Assembly: GCF_009707385.1 (NCBI RefSeq)
Contig: NZ_CP046115.1
Coordinates: 4,650,001 to 4,714,000, forward strand
From: Klebsiella oxytoca
GTDB lineage: Bacteria; Pseudomonadota; Gammaproteobacteria; Enterobacterales; Enterobacteriaceae
Reading direction: 5' to 3'
DNA: 64,000 nt
Below, in pieces: positions 37,028 through 47,449 of the stretch. Both the position numbers and the translations under genes were made by a program. The notes below the pieces were generated by a model, which was not told where the DNA came from, made no database searches, and worked only from the letters and a program-made list of their open reading frames with translations. Every line of letters begins with the position of its first letter. The first letter of the stretch is position 1.

Positions 37028-38440
37028 TTACGGTGCCGGGTTTACCAGAATCTGGCCGATTGAACCACGATCGGCAAGCTCCAGCGTCTGGCTCAGGTAC
37101 TGGAACGGGAAGTGCGGCCAGGAGGGCTGGTTATAATAGACCAAAAGTTCAACCTGCCCATCGATCCATACGGTATCCTTCCAGCCGCGATCTTCCGGGA
37201 ACGGCGCAGAGCCGTTAACGTTGCGCACCTGGAACATGACGCCTTCAATATGGAACGACTGCGGCCGGTCGGCGCGTACCGTCCAGCGCTCCCAGGTTCC
37301 CTGCTGCGCCGTAATATCGATGCGCTGCGGATCCCACAGCTGGCCGTTAATCCCAGGGTCGTCACCGAGGGTAATATCCCGGCTGCGAATCGGCGCGCCG
37401 GCCAGAATCTCCGTTGGCAACAGGCGCACCGGCAGGCTGTCGGTCACCAGCGGCAGCAGGCCCGTCGGACGCAAAGTCAGAACAAGCGTAGAGATCAGGA
37501 TGCTCGACGGTTCGAAGAAGCCGCGAATACGATCGACTATGCTTGCCGCTTCCCCGCAGGTTATCGACACCTCGTCGCCGTTGGTCATATCGACCAGAAT
37601 TTCTCGCCGCTCGCCCGGCGCCAGCGACAGCTGCTTTAGCGAAACCGGTGCCGGAAGCAGCCCCTGATCGCCGGAGATCACGTGCAGCAATCGACCGTCG
37701 CTCATCTGCAGCTGATAGCGGCGGGAGTTTGAAGCGTTAAGCAAGCGCAGGCGTACCCAGCCGCGCGAGACTTCAACAAAAGGCCCCTGAACGCCGTTCA
37801 CCAGCAGCGTATCGCCAACAAAGCCGCCGCTACCGGGCTCGCTGTATTCAGGCGTACCGAAGTTATCCAGACGTTTGTCCTGAATAATCACCGGGAAATC
37901 ATCCACACCGTAGTGGTTGGGGATCGGTAGATTCTTGCTGATCTCGTCTTCCACCAGCCACATTCCGGCAAGGCCGTTATATACCTGTTTCGCCATACGG
38001 TTGGGCGTGTTGGCCTGATACCATAATGTCGCCGCGCTTTGACGGATAGGCAGCACCGGCGCCCAGTCGGCGTTGGCGGACATCATCCGCGCCGCGCCGC
38101 CAATCAGCGGACCGGGAACCTGCAGACCACGGATAGTCATCGCAACGTTTTCGGCCAGGCGGTTGCTGTAGATGAGCTTCACGTCGTCGCCGTTCCAGAC
38201 GCGAATGGTTGGCCCCATATAGCGGCCGTTAATCCCCCATACCGATGCGCGGGTTCCCTGCGTAAACGACCAGTGCGCACGCTGTAGGGTCAAAAACAGC
38301 GGCTGCCCACGACGGGACTCCAGCAGAGGAGGGATTGGCAGCGCAGGCTGCTGGCCAGCGGCCTGAACCTTCAGCGGCGCGGCGCCCGCGCATAGCGCTA
38401 CGCCTGAAGCCTTAATGAACTGACGCCGACTGAGTGACAT
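37028..38440 (-). CDS. ftsP: Cell division protein FtsP (SufI), Tat-exported multicopper-oxidase-like
   Basis: 470 residues with a twin-arginine signal (SLSRRQFIKASGVALC). Three cupredoxin domains follow (SFTQGTRASVWGINGRYMGP, LWYQANTPNRMAKQVYNGLAG, FHIEGVMFQVRNVNG), but the copper-ligand His pattern of true oxidases is not seen, as in E. coli FtsP. The protein is folded in the cytoplasm, exported by Tat and protects the septal ring under stress. It is 84 bases downstream of plsC on the same strand. Confidence 0.95.
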   Translation of the reverse strand: MSLSRRQFIKASGVALCAGAAPLKVQAAGQQPALPIPPLLESRRGQPLFLTLQRAHWSFTQGTRASVWGINGRYMGPTIRVWNGDDVKLIYSNRLAENVAMTIRGLQVPGPLIGGAARMMSANADWAPVLPIRQSAATLWYQANTPNRMAKQVYNGLAGMWLVEDEISKNLPIPNHYGVDDFPVIIQDKRLDNFGTPEYSEPGSGGFVGDTLLVNGVQGPFVEVSRGWVRLRLLNASNSRRYQLQMSDGRLLHVISGDQGLLPAPVSLKQLSLAPGERREILVDMTNGDEVSITCGEAASIVDRIRGFFEPSSILISTLVLTLRPTGLLPLVTDSLPVRLLPTEILAGAPIRSRDITLGDDPGINGQLWDPQRIDITAQQGTWERWTVRADRPQSFHIEGVMFQVRNVNGSAPFPEDRGWKDTVWIDGQVELLVYYNQPSWPHFPFQYLSQTLELADRGSIGQILVNPAP

Positions 38441-38524
38441 ATTAACTCCATGAGATACTGACTAATCAACAAGGGAATTCGTTTCCCGCCAGCAATACGC
38501 GCGCTGTTCGCGGCGCTTCCTGTG

Positions 38525-39262
38525 TTATTTCTTTTCGGCCGCTTCGCGCTCGGCAACTTCTTTGTCCAGCTCGGCAATTTTAGCGGACATCAGCTCGCGA
38601 CAGTGCGTCGCCAGCGCACGAACGCCCTCTTTCCCGTACTGGCTGGTGTCTACCGGCGGCAGCATTTCTACAATCACCAGACCGTTGTTCAGGCGATTAA
38701 GATTAATTTTATTCGATGTATTAGACACGCACACCGGAATAATTGGTACGCCAGCCGCAATTGCCGCATGAAAAGCACCGGTTTTGAAAGGCAGCAAACC
38801 GCGGCCCCGGCTGCGGGTTCCTTCCGGAAACATCCAAAAAGAGATTTTGCGCTTATTAAACGCGTTTACGACTTCTGCGATGGTGCCGTGCGCTTTTGCC
38901 CGATTGTTGCGGTCAATCAGCAGGTTACCCGTCAACCAGTAGAGCTGGCCAAAAAAGGGGATCCACGCAAGGCTCTTTTTACCCACGGTAACGGTGGGCG
39001 GCTGGACGATGTTCGAGGCCGTCACCATATCATAGTTATTCTGGTGGTTAGCAATGTAGATAGCGTTGCCGTAGTTTTCCGCATCCGCAGGCTTACGCAG
39101 CTCGACTTTCAGGCCGAACACCGGCGCCAGTTTGCCAAAAAGGTGTCCGAAGGTGGCGACGTGCTTAGGATTACGTGGACTGAACAGACAATAGATACAG
39201 CCGAAGATGCAGACCAGAATACAGTAGATGACAACGATAATTACTCGAAAAATAAATAGCAT
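38525..39262 (-). CDS. plsC: 1-acyl-sn-glycerol-3-phosphate acyltransferase
   Basis: 245 residues, the E. coli length. N-terminal membrane helix (FIFRVIIVVIYCILVCIFGC), the HX4D catalytic motif in IANHQNNYD (His73, Asp78), and MFPEGTRSRGRGLLPFKTG for phosphate binding. It transfers an acyl group to lysophosphatidic acid to make phosphatidic acid at the inner membrane, an essential step. Followed by ftsP; preceded by parC. Confidence 0.97.
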   Translation of the reverse strand: MLFIFRVIIVVIYCILVCIFGCIYCLFSPRNPKHVATFGHLFGKLAPVFGLKVELRKPADAENYGNAIYIANHQNNYDMVTASNIVQPPTVTVGKKSLAWIPFFGQLYWLTGNLLIDRNNRAKAHGTIAEVVNAFNKRKISFWMFPEGTRSRGRGLLPFKTGAFHAAIAAGVPIIPVCVSNTSNKINLNRLNNGLVIVEMLPPVDTSQYGKEGVRALATHCRELMSAKIAELDKEVAEREAAEKK

Positions 39263-39297
39263 AGCTACCTCTAAAACCCAAACCGCTTAGAATTATA

Positions 39298-39318
39298 CCC
39301 GTCATACTTCAAGTTGCA
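39298..39318 (+). repeat. Short dispersed repeat copy (CGTCATACTTCAAGTTGC type)
   Basis: CCCGTCATACTTCAAGTTGC matches the copy at 8224-8244 at all but one position. It lies between parC and plsC. Confidence 0.6.
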
Positions 39319-39379
39319 TGCGCGTTGTCTTTGTTAATCGCAATGCCTGAATAAACAACGTTTTTGCGGTGAATATTAA

Positions 39380-39405
39380 CCTCCCCCGCCTGACAGCGAG
39401 GGAGG
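39380..39405 (-). terminator. Hairpin after parC
   Basis: CCTCCCCCGC and GCGAGGGAGG form a stem with one mismatch, 7 bases past the parC stop codon; on the minus strand it is followed by TTAATATTC rather than a clean T-run. Confidence 0.55.
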
Positions 39406-39411
39406 TCCATC

Positions 39412-41670
39412 TTACTCTTCGCTGTCGCCCGCAGAGGCGCGACGCGGCGAATCAATCTCTACCCGGTCAATTTTCTGCAAGCCGCGCATCAGAGAACCGC
39501 GGCGACCGCGCTCTCCGGTAACTTTTTGCAGCTCTTCCGGGCGTAGTTTGATTTTCCGCTTGCCGACATGAATGGTCAGCGTACTTTGCGGAGGCAGGAC
39601 AAACAGATGCGCCAGGCCATCCTGGCCAGAAGCCGCTTCCGCCGATGGAATATTGATAATCTTATTGCCTTTCCCTTTCGATAGCTGCGGCAGATCGCTA
39701 ACCGGGAACATCAGCATACGCCCGGCGGCGGTAATGGCCAGCAGCATATCTGACTCGTCCTCAATCACCAGCGGCGGCATCACGTGTGCGTTATCCGGAA
39801 GACTGATCAGCGTCTTACCGGCGCGGTTGCGCGCGACCAGATCGTTGAAAGTACAAATAAATCCGTAGCCCGCGTCGGAGGCCAGCAGCAGTTTTTGATC
39901 GTCTGCTTCCATCAGCATATGTTCAACCGTCGCGCCCGGCGGCAGCGTCAGCTTACCGGTAAGCGGTTCGCCCTGTCCGCGCGCGGACGGCAGAGTAATC
40001 GGGTCTATCGCATAGCTGCGCCCGGTGGTGTCAATAAAGACCACCGGCTGATTGCTCTTCCCTTTGACCGCCGCTTTAAAACTATCGCCTGCTTTATAGT
40101 TCAGCCCCGGCGCGTCGATATCATGGCCTTTGGCGCTACGCACCCAGCCGCTCTGTGAAAGAACGATGGTAACCGGCTCGGACGGCAGCATATCGTGCTC
40201 GCTCATCGCTTTCGCTTCTTCGCGCTCGCGCAGCGGCGAACGGCGGTCGTCGCCAAAAGCATCGGCATCGGCCTGCAGCTCTTTCTTCAGCAGGTTATTC
40301 ATCTTGCGTTCAGAGGCCAGGATAGCCTGCAGATGGTCACGTTCTTTTTCCAGCTCGTCCTGTTCACCGCGAATCTTCATCTCTTCCAGTCTGGCGAGAT
40401 GGCGCAGTTTTAACTCCAGAATCGCTTCCGCCTGGGTTTCACTGATGCCAAAACGCGACATCAGAGCCGGTTTAGGCTCATCTTCATGGCGAATGATTTC
40501 AATAACTTCATCGATATTCAGGAACGCCACCAGCAGGCCTTCAAGAATATGCAGACGCTTAAGGACTTTTTCCAGACGATAGTTAAGACGGCGACGCACG
40601 GTATCGCGGCGGAAAGTCAGCCATTCAGTGAGGATTTCGAGCAGGTTTTTAACCGCCGGACGATTATCGAGCCCGATCATATTCAGGTTGATTCGATAGC
40701 TCTTTTCCAGATCGGTCGTCGCGAACAGGTGGTTCATCACCTGTTCCATATCGACGCGGTTAGAGCGCGGGACGATCACCAGGCGGGTCGGGTTCTCGTG
40801 ATCCGACTCGTCGCGCAGGTCATCAACCATCGGCAGCTTTTTATTGCGCATCTGGGCGGCGATCTGCTCCAGTACGCGAGCGCCGGAAACCTGATGCGGC
40901 AACGCGCTAATCACCACCGCGCCGTCTTCTTTCGTCCATACCGCGCGCATACGCACCGAGCCGCGGCCATTCTGGTAGATTTTACGGATCTCGGCGCGGG
41001 GAGTGATAATTTCCGCTTCGGTCGGGTAATCCGGCCCCTGGACGATATCCAGCAGATCGTCCAGCGACGTTTGTGGTTTCTCGATCAGGGTGATAGCCGC
41101 CCGGGCCACTTCGCGCAGGTTGTGCGGCGGAATATCCGTCGCCATCCCGACGGCAATACCGGTGGTGCCGTTGAGCAGAATATTCGGCAGGCGGGCAGGC
41201 AGCATCTTCGGCTCCTGCATGGTGCCATCGAAGTTTGGTACCCAGTCCACGGTGCCTTGTCCCAGTTCGCTCAGCAGCAGCTCCGCATACTTCGACAAAC
41301 GGGATTCGGTATAACGCATCGCGGCGAAAGATTTAGGATCGTCAGGCGCCCCCCAGTTCCCCTGGCCATCGACCAGCGGATAGCGGTAGGAGAATGGCTG
41401 GGCCATCAGTACCATCGCTTCATAGCACGCGCTGTCGCCGTGCGGATGATATTTCCCCAACACGTCGCCGACGGTACGGGCGGACTTTTTGAACTTCGCG
41501 CTGGCGTTCAGCCCCAGTTCCGACATCGCATAGACGATGCGACGCTGGACCGGCTTCAGGCCATCGCCAATAAACGGCAGCGCCCTGTCCATGATGACGT
41601 ACATGGAGTAGTTCAGGTAAGCGTTTTCCGTAAATTCATGCAGCGCAAGGCGCTCTGCCATATCGCTCAT
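39412..41670 (-). CDS. parC: DNA topoisomerase IV subunit A
   Basis: 752 residues, the E. coli length. The catalytic Tyr120 is in AAMRYTESR. The quinolone-resistance region reads [13 protein letters not shown] with Ser80 and Glu84, the wild-type residues at both sites. The C-terminal beta-pinwheel follows (about 500-740, with [13 protein letters not shown] and [12 protein letters not shown]). Together with ParE (45524-47419) it decatenates daughter chromosomes. Upstream is ygiW; E. coli ygiV, next to parC there, is absent here. Confidence 0.98.
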   Translation of the reverse strand: MSDMAERLALHEFTENAYLNYSMYVIMDRALPFIGDGLKPVQRRIVYAMSELGLNASAKFKKSARTVGDVLGKYHPHGDSACYEAMVLMAQPFSYRYPLVDGQGNWGAPDDPKSFAAMRYTESRLSKYAELLLSELGQGTVDWVPNFDGTMQEPKMLPARLPNILLNGTTGIAVGMATDIPPHNLREVARAAITLIEKPQTSLDDLLDIVQGPDYPTEAEIITPRAEIRKIYQNGRGSVRMRAVWTKEDGAVVISALPHQVSGARVLEQIAAQMRNKKLPMVDDLRDESDHENPTRLVIVPRSNRVDMEQVMNHLFATTDLEKSYRINLNMIGLDNRPAVKNLLEILTEWLTFRRDTVRRRLNYRLEKVLKRLHILEGLLVAFLNIDEVIEIIRHEDEPKPALMSRFGISETQAEAILELKLRHLARLEEMKIRGEQDELEKERDHLQAILASERKMNNLLKKELQADADAFGDDRRSPLREREEAKAMSEHDMLPSEPVTIVLSQSGWVRSAKGHDIDAPGLNYKAGDSFKAAVKGKSNQPVVFIDTTGRSYAIDPITLPSARGQGEPLTGKLTLPPGATVEHMLMEADDQKLLLASDAGYGFICTFNDLVARNRAGKTLISLPDNAHVMPPLVIEDESDMLLAITAAGRMLMFPVSDLPQLSKGKGNKIINIPSAEAASGQDGLAHLFVLPPQSTLTIHVGKRKIKLRPEELQKVTGERGRRGSLMRGLQKIDRVEIDSPRRASAGDSEE

Positions 41671-41820
41671 TAATCGTGAATCCTCAATCTGCGTACCGGC
41701 CGTTCGGACGGCAAAACTACCGGCGATAATAACCTATCTAACGCCCTGAGTCACAGGGCGTTAGGCCGGTTGAGGAATTCCGTGAGCATCCTTCAGTTAT
41801 GGCTGAAGGTGAATCGCAAA

Positions 41821-42228
41821 TTAGGGGGTGATTTTACGAATCTGTTTTACGTCGATTTCCACTGAGTTCCAGTCTTTATCGACCTCCCCCTGAATCTCTA
41901 CCGTATCCTGCGGGGTTACGGTCACGCCGTTCCAGCGCTTGTGATCGATATCCACGTTCACGATGCCGGAGCTGTCCTGGAATTTGTAGAGATCGTCGGA
42001 AATCCGCTCCACGATTTTACCACGCAGGGTCACCCAGGTATCGTCACGCAGGGTTTTCGCATTCGCAACCGTTGTTACGCTACCGTTAGGGCCAATAAAC
42101 CCGCCGTTTTGCGTGGTCGTCTGGCTGGTTTGCGTGGAGCCTGGGCCGGAAAATCCGCCCTGCTCGGCGGCCAGGACCGGCATAGAAACTAAGGCGATGA
42201 TAGCGGTCATTGCGGCGATTTTCTTCAT
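41821..42228 (-). CDS. ygiW: BOF-family periplasmic protein YgiW (VisP)
   Basis: 135 residues from the ATG at 42226-42228, with a signal peptide of about 20 residues (ends VLAAEQ); a frame extending to 42285 is not used. The mature BOF (bacterial OB-fold) domain has [17 protein letters not shown] and the ending [16 protein letters not shown]. In Salmonella VisP binds peptidoglycan sugars in the periplasm and aids stress and virulence. It is divergent from qseB, and the shared 151-base intergenic region carries a PmrA/QseB-type box. Confidence 0.93.
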   Translation of the reverse strand: MKKIAAMTAIIALVSMPVLAAEQGGFSGPGSTQTSQTTTQNGGFIGPNGSVTTVANAKTLRDDTWVTLRGKIVERISDDLYKFQDSSGIVNVDIDHKRWNGVTVTPQDTVEIQGEVDKDWNSVEIDVKQIRKITP

Positions 42229-42277
42229 GATGTGTTCTCCCTTTGTGTTTGTATCGTCACTATTACACCGGGCAAAA

Positions 42278-42294
42278 CTTAACAACTTCTTAAG
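42278..42294. promoter_or_regulatory. PmrA/QseB-type box (CTTAAC-N5-CTTAAG) between ygiW and qseB
   Basis: Two direct half-sites, CTTAAC and CTTAAG, are spaced by 5 bases, the pattern bound by PmrA (BasR) and by QseB itself. It lies 50 bases from the ygiW start and 86 from the qseB start, so it may control both. Confidence 0.75.
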
Positions 42295-42379
42295 CGGTAA
42301 AAATAAATTTTATTACTGTACAGCACGCGCCGCAACGCGCTTTACTGCTGGCATAGGCGGGGGACACAGGAGCAGAAGA

Positions 42380-43039
42380 ATGCGCATTTTACTGGTGGAA
42401 GACGACAAACTGATCGGTGACGGTATTAAAACCGGGCTGGCTAAACTAGGCTTCAGCGTCGACTGGTTTACCCGCGGCGAGGAAGGAAAAGCCGCGCTGT
42501 ACAATGCCCCCTATGATGCCGTTATTCTGGATCTGACCCTCCCCGGTATCGATGGGCTGGACATTTTGCGCGAATGGCGCGACAAAGGCCGCCATGAACC
42601 AGTACTGATCCTCACCGCCCGCGACGCGCTCAGCCAGCGCGTTGAAGGACTACGGCTCGGCGCCGATGATTATCTCTGCAAACCTTTCGCGTTGATTGAG
42701 GTCGCCGCCCGTCTGGAAGCGCTGATGCGCCGCGCCCACGGTCAGAGCAGCAGCGAACTGCGGCACGGCAATGTCGTTCTCGATCCTGGCCGGCTCACTA
42801 CCACACTGAACGGCGAAAACTTACCGCTCAAGCCCAGGGAGTTCGCCCTGCTGGAGCTGCTGATGCGCAACGCCGGGCGGGTACTGCCGCGCAAGCTGAT
42901 TGAAGAAAAGCTCTATAACTGGGACGACGATGTCTCCAGCAATGCGATAGAAGTGCACGTCCATCATCTGCGCCGTAAGCTCGGCAGCGGTTTCATTCGT
43001 ACCGTACATGGTATCGGCTATACCCTGGGGGATGCATGA
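42380..43039 (+). CDS. qseB: Response regulator QseB
   Basis: 219 residues from the ATG at 42380, with AGGAGCAG upstream; a longer frame to 42113 is not used. Receiver domain (1-120) with Asp51 in [11 protein letters not shown] and Lys in DYLCKPF; OmpR-type winged helix (about 125-219) with [19 protein letters not shown] and the wing [10 protein letters not shown]. It responds to QseC and PmrB and controls flagella and its own operon. It overlaps qseC by 4 bases (ATGA). Confidence 0.96.
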   Translation: MRILLVEDDKLIGDGIKTGLAKLGFSVDWFTRGEEGKAALYNAPYDAVILDLTLPGIDGLDILREWRDKGRHEPVLILTARDALSQRVEGLRLGADDYLCKPFALIEVAARLEALMRRAHGQSSSELRHGNVVLDPGRLTTTLNGENLPLKPREFALLELLMRNAGRVLPRKLIEEKLYNWDDDVSSNAIEVHVHHLRRKLGSGFIRTVHGIGYTLGDA

Positions 43040-44385
43040 AACGTCAAGGCAGATTGAGCCTGCGCGTCCGCCTGACGCTCTTTTTCCTGCTGCTGACCAG
43101 CGCCGCCTGGGGCATAGCCAGTTTTATTGCCTGGCAGCAAACCACCGACAAGCTGGATAAGCTATTCGATACCCAACAGCTGCTGTTCGCCCGCCGCCTT
43201 AGCGCAATGAATTTTGACGAGCTTCATACTCTCGCTCCGCAGGTACGGGCGAAGAAAAAGGTCAAGCACGGCCATCTCGACGACGACGCGCTGGCGTTCG
43301 CCATCTTCACCACCGACGGCAAAATGGTGCTTAACGATGGTGAAAATGGCCAGGATATCCTGTGGGGCAACCATCGGGAGGGGTTCAGCGACGGCTATCT
43401 GCGCGGAGATGACGACGAGTGGCGTTTCCTGTGGCTGACCACCCGCGACGGCCGCCATCGAATCGTCGTCGGCCAGGAGTGGGATTACCGCCGTGAGATG
43501 GCGCTTGATATCGTTACCTCCCAGCTCACCCCCTGGCTGGCCGCGCTCCCGCTGATGTTTTTGCTGCTTATCGTGCTGTTAAGCCGCGAGCTGGCGCCGC
43601 TGAAAAAGCTCGCCAACACGCTGCGCGCCCGGGCGCCAGACTCGGCCGAAACGCTAAATAACGACAACGTGCCCAATGAAGTCCGTCCGCTGGTCGACGC
43701 GCTAAATCAGCTTTTTACCCGGACGCACAATGCCATGATCCGCGAGCGTCGCTTCACGTCCGATGCCGCCCACGAGCTACGTAGCCCGCTGGCGGCGCTG
43801 AAGGTGCAGACTGAAGTCGCCCAGCTATCGTTAGACGATCCGCAAGGGCTGGATAAGGCGCTGGAACAGCTTCATCAGGGTATCGACCGTGCAACCCGTC
43901 TGGTCGATCAGCTACTTACCCTGTCGCGACTGGACTCTCTGGCCCAGTTGGATGATGTCCAGACTATCGCCCTTACTGACCTGCTACAGTCGGCGGTGAT
44001 GGAGATGTATCACCCTGCCCGGCAGGCCGGCGTTGAGCTACGCCTGCACCTGAACGCGGATAACATCACGCGCATCGGCCAGCCGCTGCTGCTGAGTCTG
44101 CTGGTACGCAATCTGTTAGATAACGCCGTACGCTATAGCGCTGCCGGAAGTCAGGTCGATATCACCCTTGAAGCTCATGAATTTCGCGTGCGCGACAACG
44201 GCCCGGGCATCAGCGCCGAAGCCCTGGCGCGTATCGGCGAGCGCTTTTATCGGCCGCCCGGACAGGAGCAACCCGGCAGCGGCCTTGGGTTATCTATCGT
44301 CAAACGTATCGCCGCGCTGCACGGAATGACGGCCAGCTTCGGTAACGCCCGGGACGGCGGATTCGAAGCGCGCATTCGCTGGTAG
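43036..44385 (+). CDS. qseC: Sensor histidine kinase QseC
   Basis: 449 residues, the E. coli length. Two membrane helices (about 11-33 and 163-183) flank a periplasmic sensor domain. Phosphoacceptor His246 is in [14 protein letters not shown]; the ATPase domain has [22 protein letters not shown] and [17 protein letters not shown]. It senses host catecholamines and autoinducer-3 in E. coli. Translationally coupled to qseB. Confidence 0.96.
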   Translation: MKRQGRLSLRVRLTLFFLLLTSAAWGIASFIAWQQTTDKLDKLFDTQQLLFARRLSAMNFDELHTLAPQVRAKKKVKHGHLDDDALAFAIFTTDGKMVLNDGENGQDILWGNHREGFSDGYLRGDDDEWRFLWLTTRDGRHRIVVGQEWDYRREMALDIVTSQLTPWLAALPLMFLLLIVLLSRELAPLKKLANTLRARAPDSAETLNNDNVPNEVRPLVDALNQLFTRTHNAMIRERRFTSDAAHELRSPLAALKVQTEVAQLSLDDPQGLDKALEQLHQGIDRATRLVDQLLTLSRLDSLAQLDDVQTIALTDLLQSAVMEMYHPARQAGVELRLHLNADNITRIGQPLLLSLLVRNLLDNAVRYSAAGSQVDITLEAHEFRVRDNGPGISAEALARIGERFYRPPGQEQPGSGLGLSIVKRIAALHGMTASFGNARDGGFEARIRW

Positions 44386-44492
44386 CGCCTATTATTGCTA
44401 AAAAAGCAAAAGACTTTGCACATTTTGCTCATTTTACCGTTCTGCCCATCGGGGTAAAATTAACCACAAAATTGAAAAGTTGAGGATAAAAA

Positions 44493-45074
44493 ATGAGCAA
44501 CATTCTGATTATCAACGGTGCGAAAAAATTCGCCCACTCCAACGGCCAGCTGAACGACACCCTGACCGAGGTCGCGGATGGTTATCTGCGCGACGCCGGA
44601 CATGATGTTAAGATCGTCCGCGCCGAAAGCGAATACGATGTCAAAGAAGAAGTGCAGAATTTTCTCTGGGCTGACGTGGTTATCTGGCAGATGCCGGGGT
44701 GGTGGATGGGTGCGCCGTGGACGGTGAAAAAGTACATCGATGACGTCTTCACCGAAGGTCACGGCTCTCTGTATGCCAGCGATGGTCGTACTCGCTCCGA
44801 TGCCAGTAAGAAATATGGTTCCGGCGGCCTGATTCAGGGCAAAAAATATATGCTGTCTCTGACCTGGAACGCGCCGATGGAGGCCTTCACCGATAAAGAG
44901 CAGTTTTTCCACGGCGCCGGCGTCGATGGCGTTTACCTGCCGTTCCATAAAGCCAATCAGTTTCTTGGGATGACCGCCCTGCCTACCTTCATCGCCAACG
45001 ATGTGATCAAAATGCCTGATGTTCCACGTTATATGGCAGAATATCGCAAGCATCTGGCGGAAATTTTTGGTTAA
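44493..45074 (+). CDS. mdaB: NADPH:quinone reductase MdaB
   Basis: 193 residues, the E. coli length. The flavodoxin-like fold starts NILIINGAKKFAHSNGQLN, with QMPGWWMGAPWTVKKYIDDV for the flavin region and LSLTWNAPMEAFTD. It reduces quinones with NADPH by two electrons in the cytoplasm. It is 107 bases after qseC and 90 bases before ygiN, with which it forms a redox cycle in E. coli. A ribosome site (GAGGA) lies 9 bases before the ATG. Confidence 0.96.
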   Translation: MSNILIINGAKKFAHSNGQLNDTLTEVADGYLRDAGHDVKIVRAESEYDVKEEVQNFLWADVVIWQMPGWWMGAPWTVKKYIDDVFTEGHGSLYASDGRTRSDASKKYGSGGLIQGKKYMLSLTWNAPMEAFTDKEQFFHGAGVDGVYLPFHKANQFLGMTALPTFIANDVIKMPDVPRYMAEYRKHLAEIFG

Positions 45075-45121
45075 CTGTATTGAGTTATGAAAAGACGACA
45101 AGCGCGGCTCACATAGCGGCG

Positions 45122-45143
45122 GCTTGAAGTATGATGAGAATAT
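45122..45143 (-). repeat. Decayed inverted copy of the CATACTTCAAG dispersed repeat
   Basis: The minus strand reads TCATCATACTTCAAGC, sharing CATACTTCAAG with the copies at 8224 and 39298. It lies between mdaB and ygiN, just upstream of the ygiN ribosome site. Confidence 0.45.
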
Positions 45144-45164
45144 ACAGAAGGAGTTGAGTTAACC

Positions 45165-45479
45165 ATGTTGACAGTGATCGCTGAAATTCGCACTCGTCCG
45201 GGCCAACATCATCGTCAGGCGGTGCTGGATCAGTTCGCAAAAATTACCCCGACCGTACTCCAGGAAGAGGGTTGCCACGGCTACGCGCCGCTGGTAGATC
45301 ACGCCGCTGGCGTCAGTTTTCAGACCACCTCACCGGATTCCATCGTGATGGTCGAGCAGTGGGAAAGCGTCGCGCATCTTGAGGCGCACCTGCAAACTCC
45401 GCACATGAAAGCCTACGGCGAAGCTGTTAAAGGCGACGTGCTGGAAATGAACATTCGTATCCTAGAATCAGGAATTTAA
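45165..45479 (+). CDS. ygiN: Quinol monooxygenase YgiN
   Basis: 104 residues, the E. coli length: a single ABM-type ferredoxin-like domain, with IAEIRTRPGQHHRQAVLDQF, EEGCHGYAPLVD and VMVEQWESVAHLEAHLQTPH. In E. coli YgiN oxidises menadiol and pairs with MdaB in a quinone redox cycle. AAGGAG lies 9 bases upstream of the ATG. Convergent with parE. Confidence 0.95.
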   Translation: MLTVIAEIRTRPGQHHRQAVLDQFAKITPTVLQEEGCHGYAPLVDHAAGVSFQTTSPDSIVMVEQWESVAHLEAHLQTPHMKAYGEAVKGDVLEMNIRILESGI

Positions 45480-45491
45480 GCGAGCCAAATC

Positions 45492-45519
45492 AATCGGCCG
45501 GTTTCCCGGCCGATTTTTT
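45492..45519. terminator. Bidirectional terminator between ygiN and parE
   Basis: AATCGGCCGG pairs with CCGGCCGATT (10 bp, loop TTTC) and is followed by TTTT after ygiN, 13 bases past its stop codon. It also lies just beyond the parE stop codon on the minus strand. Confidence 0.9.
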
Positions 45520-45523
45520 ATCA

Positions 45524-47419
45524 TTATCCATCCAGCTCGGCCAGATCGCCCTTCTCCTGCAGCCAGTTGCGCCGATCTTCGGAACGCTTCTTCGCTAACA
45601 GCATATCCATCATCGCGTTCGTCTGCTGCTCATCTTCATCGTTGATAATCAGCTGTACCAGACGGCGGGTATTCGGATCCAGAGTAGTCTCGCGCAGCTG
45701 CATCGGGTTCATCTCACCCAGACCTTTAAAGCGCTGTACGTTAGGCTTACCTTTCTTACGTTTAAGCTGCTCCAGAACGCCGGTTTTCTCTTCTTCCGTA
45801 AGCGCGTAGTAAACCTCTTTACCGAGGTCGATACGGTACAGAGGCGGCAGCGCCACGTACACGTGGCCGTGTTTGACCAGATTACGGAAGTGTCTGACAA
45901 ATAGCGCGCACAACAGCGTAGCGATGTGCAGACCATCGGAGTCAGCATCCGCCAGAATACAAATCTTACCGTAGCGCAGCTGGCTCAGGTCATCGCTATC
46001 CGGATCGATGCCGATGGCGACCGAAATATCATGCACTTCCTGGGACGCCAGCACTTCATCGGAAGAGACTTCCCAGGTGTTAAGGATTTTACCTTTCAGC
46101 GGCATGATCGCCTGATATTCGCGATCCCGCGCCTGCTTGGCAGAACCGCCTGCTGAATCCCCTTCGACGAGGAACAGTTCAGTTCGGTTCAAATCCTGGG
46201 CGGTGCAGTCCGCCAGCTTGCCGGGCAGCGCAGGGCCGCTGGTGAGCTTTTTGCGCACCACTTTTTTCGCCGCGCGCAGGCGACGCTGGGCGCTGGAAAT
46301 CGCCATTTCCGCCAGCAGCTCTGCCGACTGAACGTTCTGGTTTAACCACAGGCTGAACGCATCTTTAACCACCCCGGAAACAAACGCGGCGCACTGGCGT
46401 GAAGAGAGACGCTCTTTAGTCTGCCCGGCAAACTGCGGATCCTGCATCTTCACGGAAAGCACGTAGGCGCAGCGCTCCCAGATATCTTCCGCCGACAGCT
46501 TCACGCCGCGCGGCAAAATATTGCGGTATTCACAGAACTCGCGCATCGCGTCCAGCAGCCCCTGACGCAGGCCGTTAACGTGGGTTCCGCCCTGCATGGT
46601 GGGGATCAGGTTAACGTAGCTTTCCGTCAGCAGCTCACCGCCCTCCGGCAGCCACAACAGCGCCCAGTCGACCGCTTCGGTATCGCCGGAGAAATTGCCG
46701 ACGAAGGGTTTTTCCGGCAGCAGCGGCAACCCGTTAACCGCTTCGCTGAGATAGTCGTTCAGACCATCGGCGTAGCACCAGCGCTGCTCGCTATCGTTGA
46801 CCAGATCGCGGAAAACAATTTCTACGCCCGGGCAAAGAACGGCCTTGGCTTTTAATAAATGCGAAAGACGCGAGACGGAAAAACGCGGGCTATCAAAGAA
46901 GCTTTCATCCGGCCAGAAGTGCACGCTGGTACCGGTATTGCGCTTACCGCAGGTGCCGGTGACGTGGAGATCTTCTACTTTATCGCCGTTTTCAAAGGCG
47001 ATGCTATAGACCTGGCCGTCGCGGCGCACGTTGACTTCGACGCGCTTCGACAGGGCATTGACCACGGAAATCCCCACCCCATGCAGACCGCCGGAGAACT
47101 GATAGTTCTTGTTGGAGAATTTCCCCCCCGCGTGCAGGCGGCAAAGAATCAGCTCAACTGCCGGTACCCCTTCTTCAGGATGGATATCCACCGGCATTCC
47201 GCGTCCATCGTCGATAACTTCCAGCGACTGATCGGCATGGAGAATGACCTCCACCCGCTTCGCGTGACCGGCCAGGGCCTCATCCACGCTGTTATCAATA
47301 ACTTCCTGACCAAGATGGTTTGGTCGTGTGGTATCCGTGTACATTCCCGGACGGCGGCGAACCGGCTCTAGCCCGGTGAGTACCTCAATGGCATCAGCGT
47401 TATATGAAGATTGCGTCAT
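45524..47419 (-). CDS. parE: DNA topoisomerase IV subunit B
   Basis: 631 residues, one more than in E. coli. GHKL ATPase domain with EVIDNSVDEALAGHAK, VIDDGRGMPVDIHPEEG and GGLHGVGISVVNAL; TOPRIM domain with LFLVEGDSAGGSAKQARD and LADADSDGLHIATLL. It supplies ATP-driven strand passage with ParC. Last gene of the presumed operon nudF-yqiB-cpdA-yqiA-parE, 30 bases after yqiA. Confidence 0.98.
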   Translation of the reverse strand: MTQSSYNADAIEVLTGLEPVRRRPGMYTDTTRPNHLGQEVIDNSVDEALAGHAKRVEVILHADQSLEVIDDGRGMPVDIHPEEGVPAVELILCRLHAGGKFSNKNYQFSGGLHGVGISVVNALSKRVEVNVRRDGQVYSIAFENGDKVEDLHVTGTCGKRNTGTSVHFWPDESFFDSPRFSVSRLSHLLKAKAVLCPGVEIVFRDLVNDSEQRWCYADGLNDYLSEAVNGLPLLPEKPFVGNFSGDTEAVDWALLWLPEGGELLTESYVNLIPTMQGGTHVNGLRQGLLDAMREFCEYRNILPRGVKLSAEDIWERCAYVLSVKMQDPQFAGQTKERLSSRQCAAFVSGVVKDAFSLWLNQNVQSAELLAEMAISSAQRRLRAAKKVVRKKLTSGPALPGKLADCTAQDLNRTELFLVEGDSAGGSAKQARDREYQAIMPLKGKILNTWEVSSDEVLASQEVHDISVAIGIDPDSDDLSQLRYGKICILADADSDGLHIATLLCALFVRHFRNLVKHGHVYVALPPLYRIDLGKEVYYALTEEEKTGVLEQLKRKKGKPNVQRFKGLGEMNPMQLRETTLDPNTRRLVQLIINDEDEQQTNAMMDMLLAKKRSEDRRNWLQEKGDLAELDG

Positions 47420-47449
47420 GGTGTGTATTCGTAGGTCGTTCCGAACCGC

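Noticed and set aside
40486..41673. 395-codon frame antisense to parC
   Set aside because: Shadow frame created by parC codon bias; Arg/His/Gln-rich with no domain.
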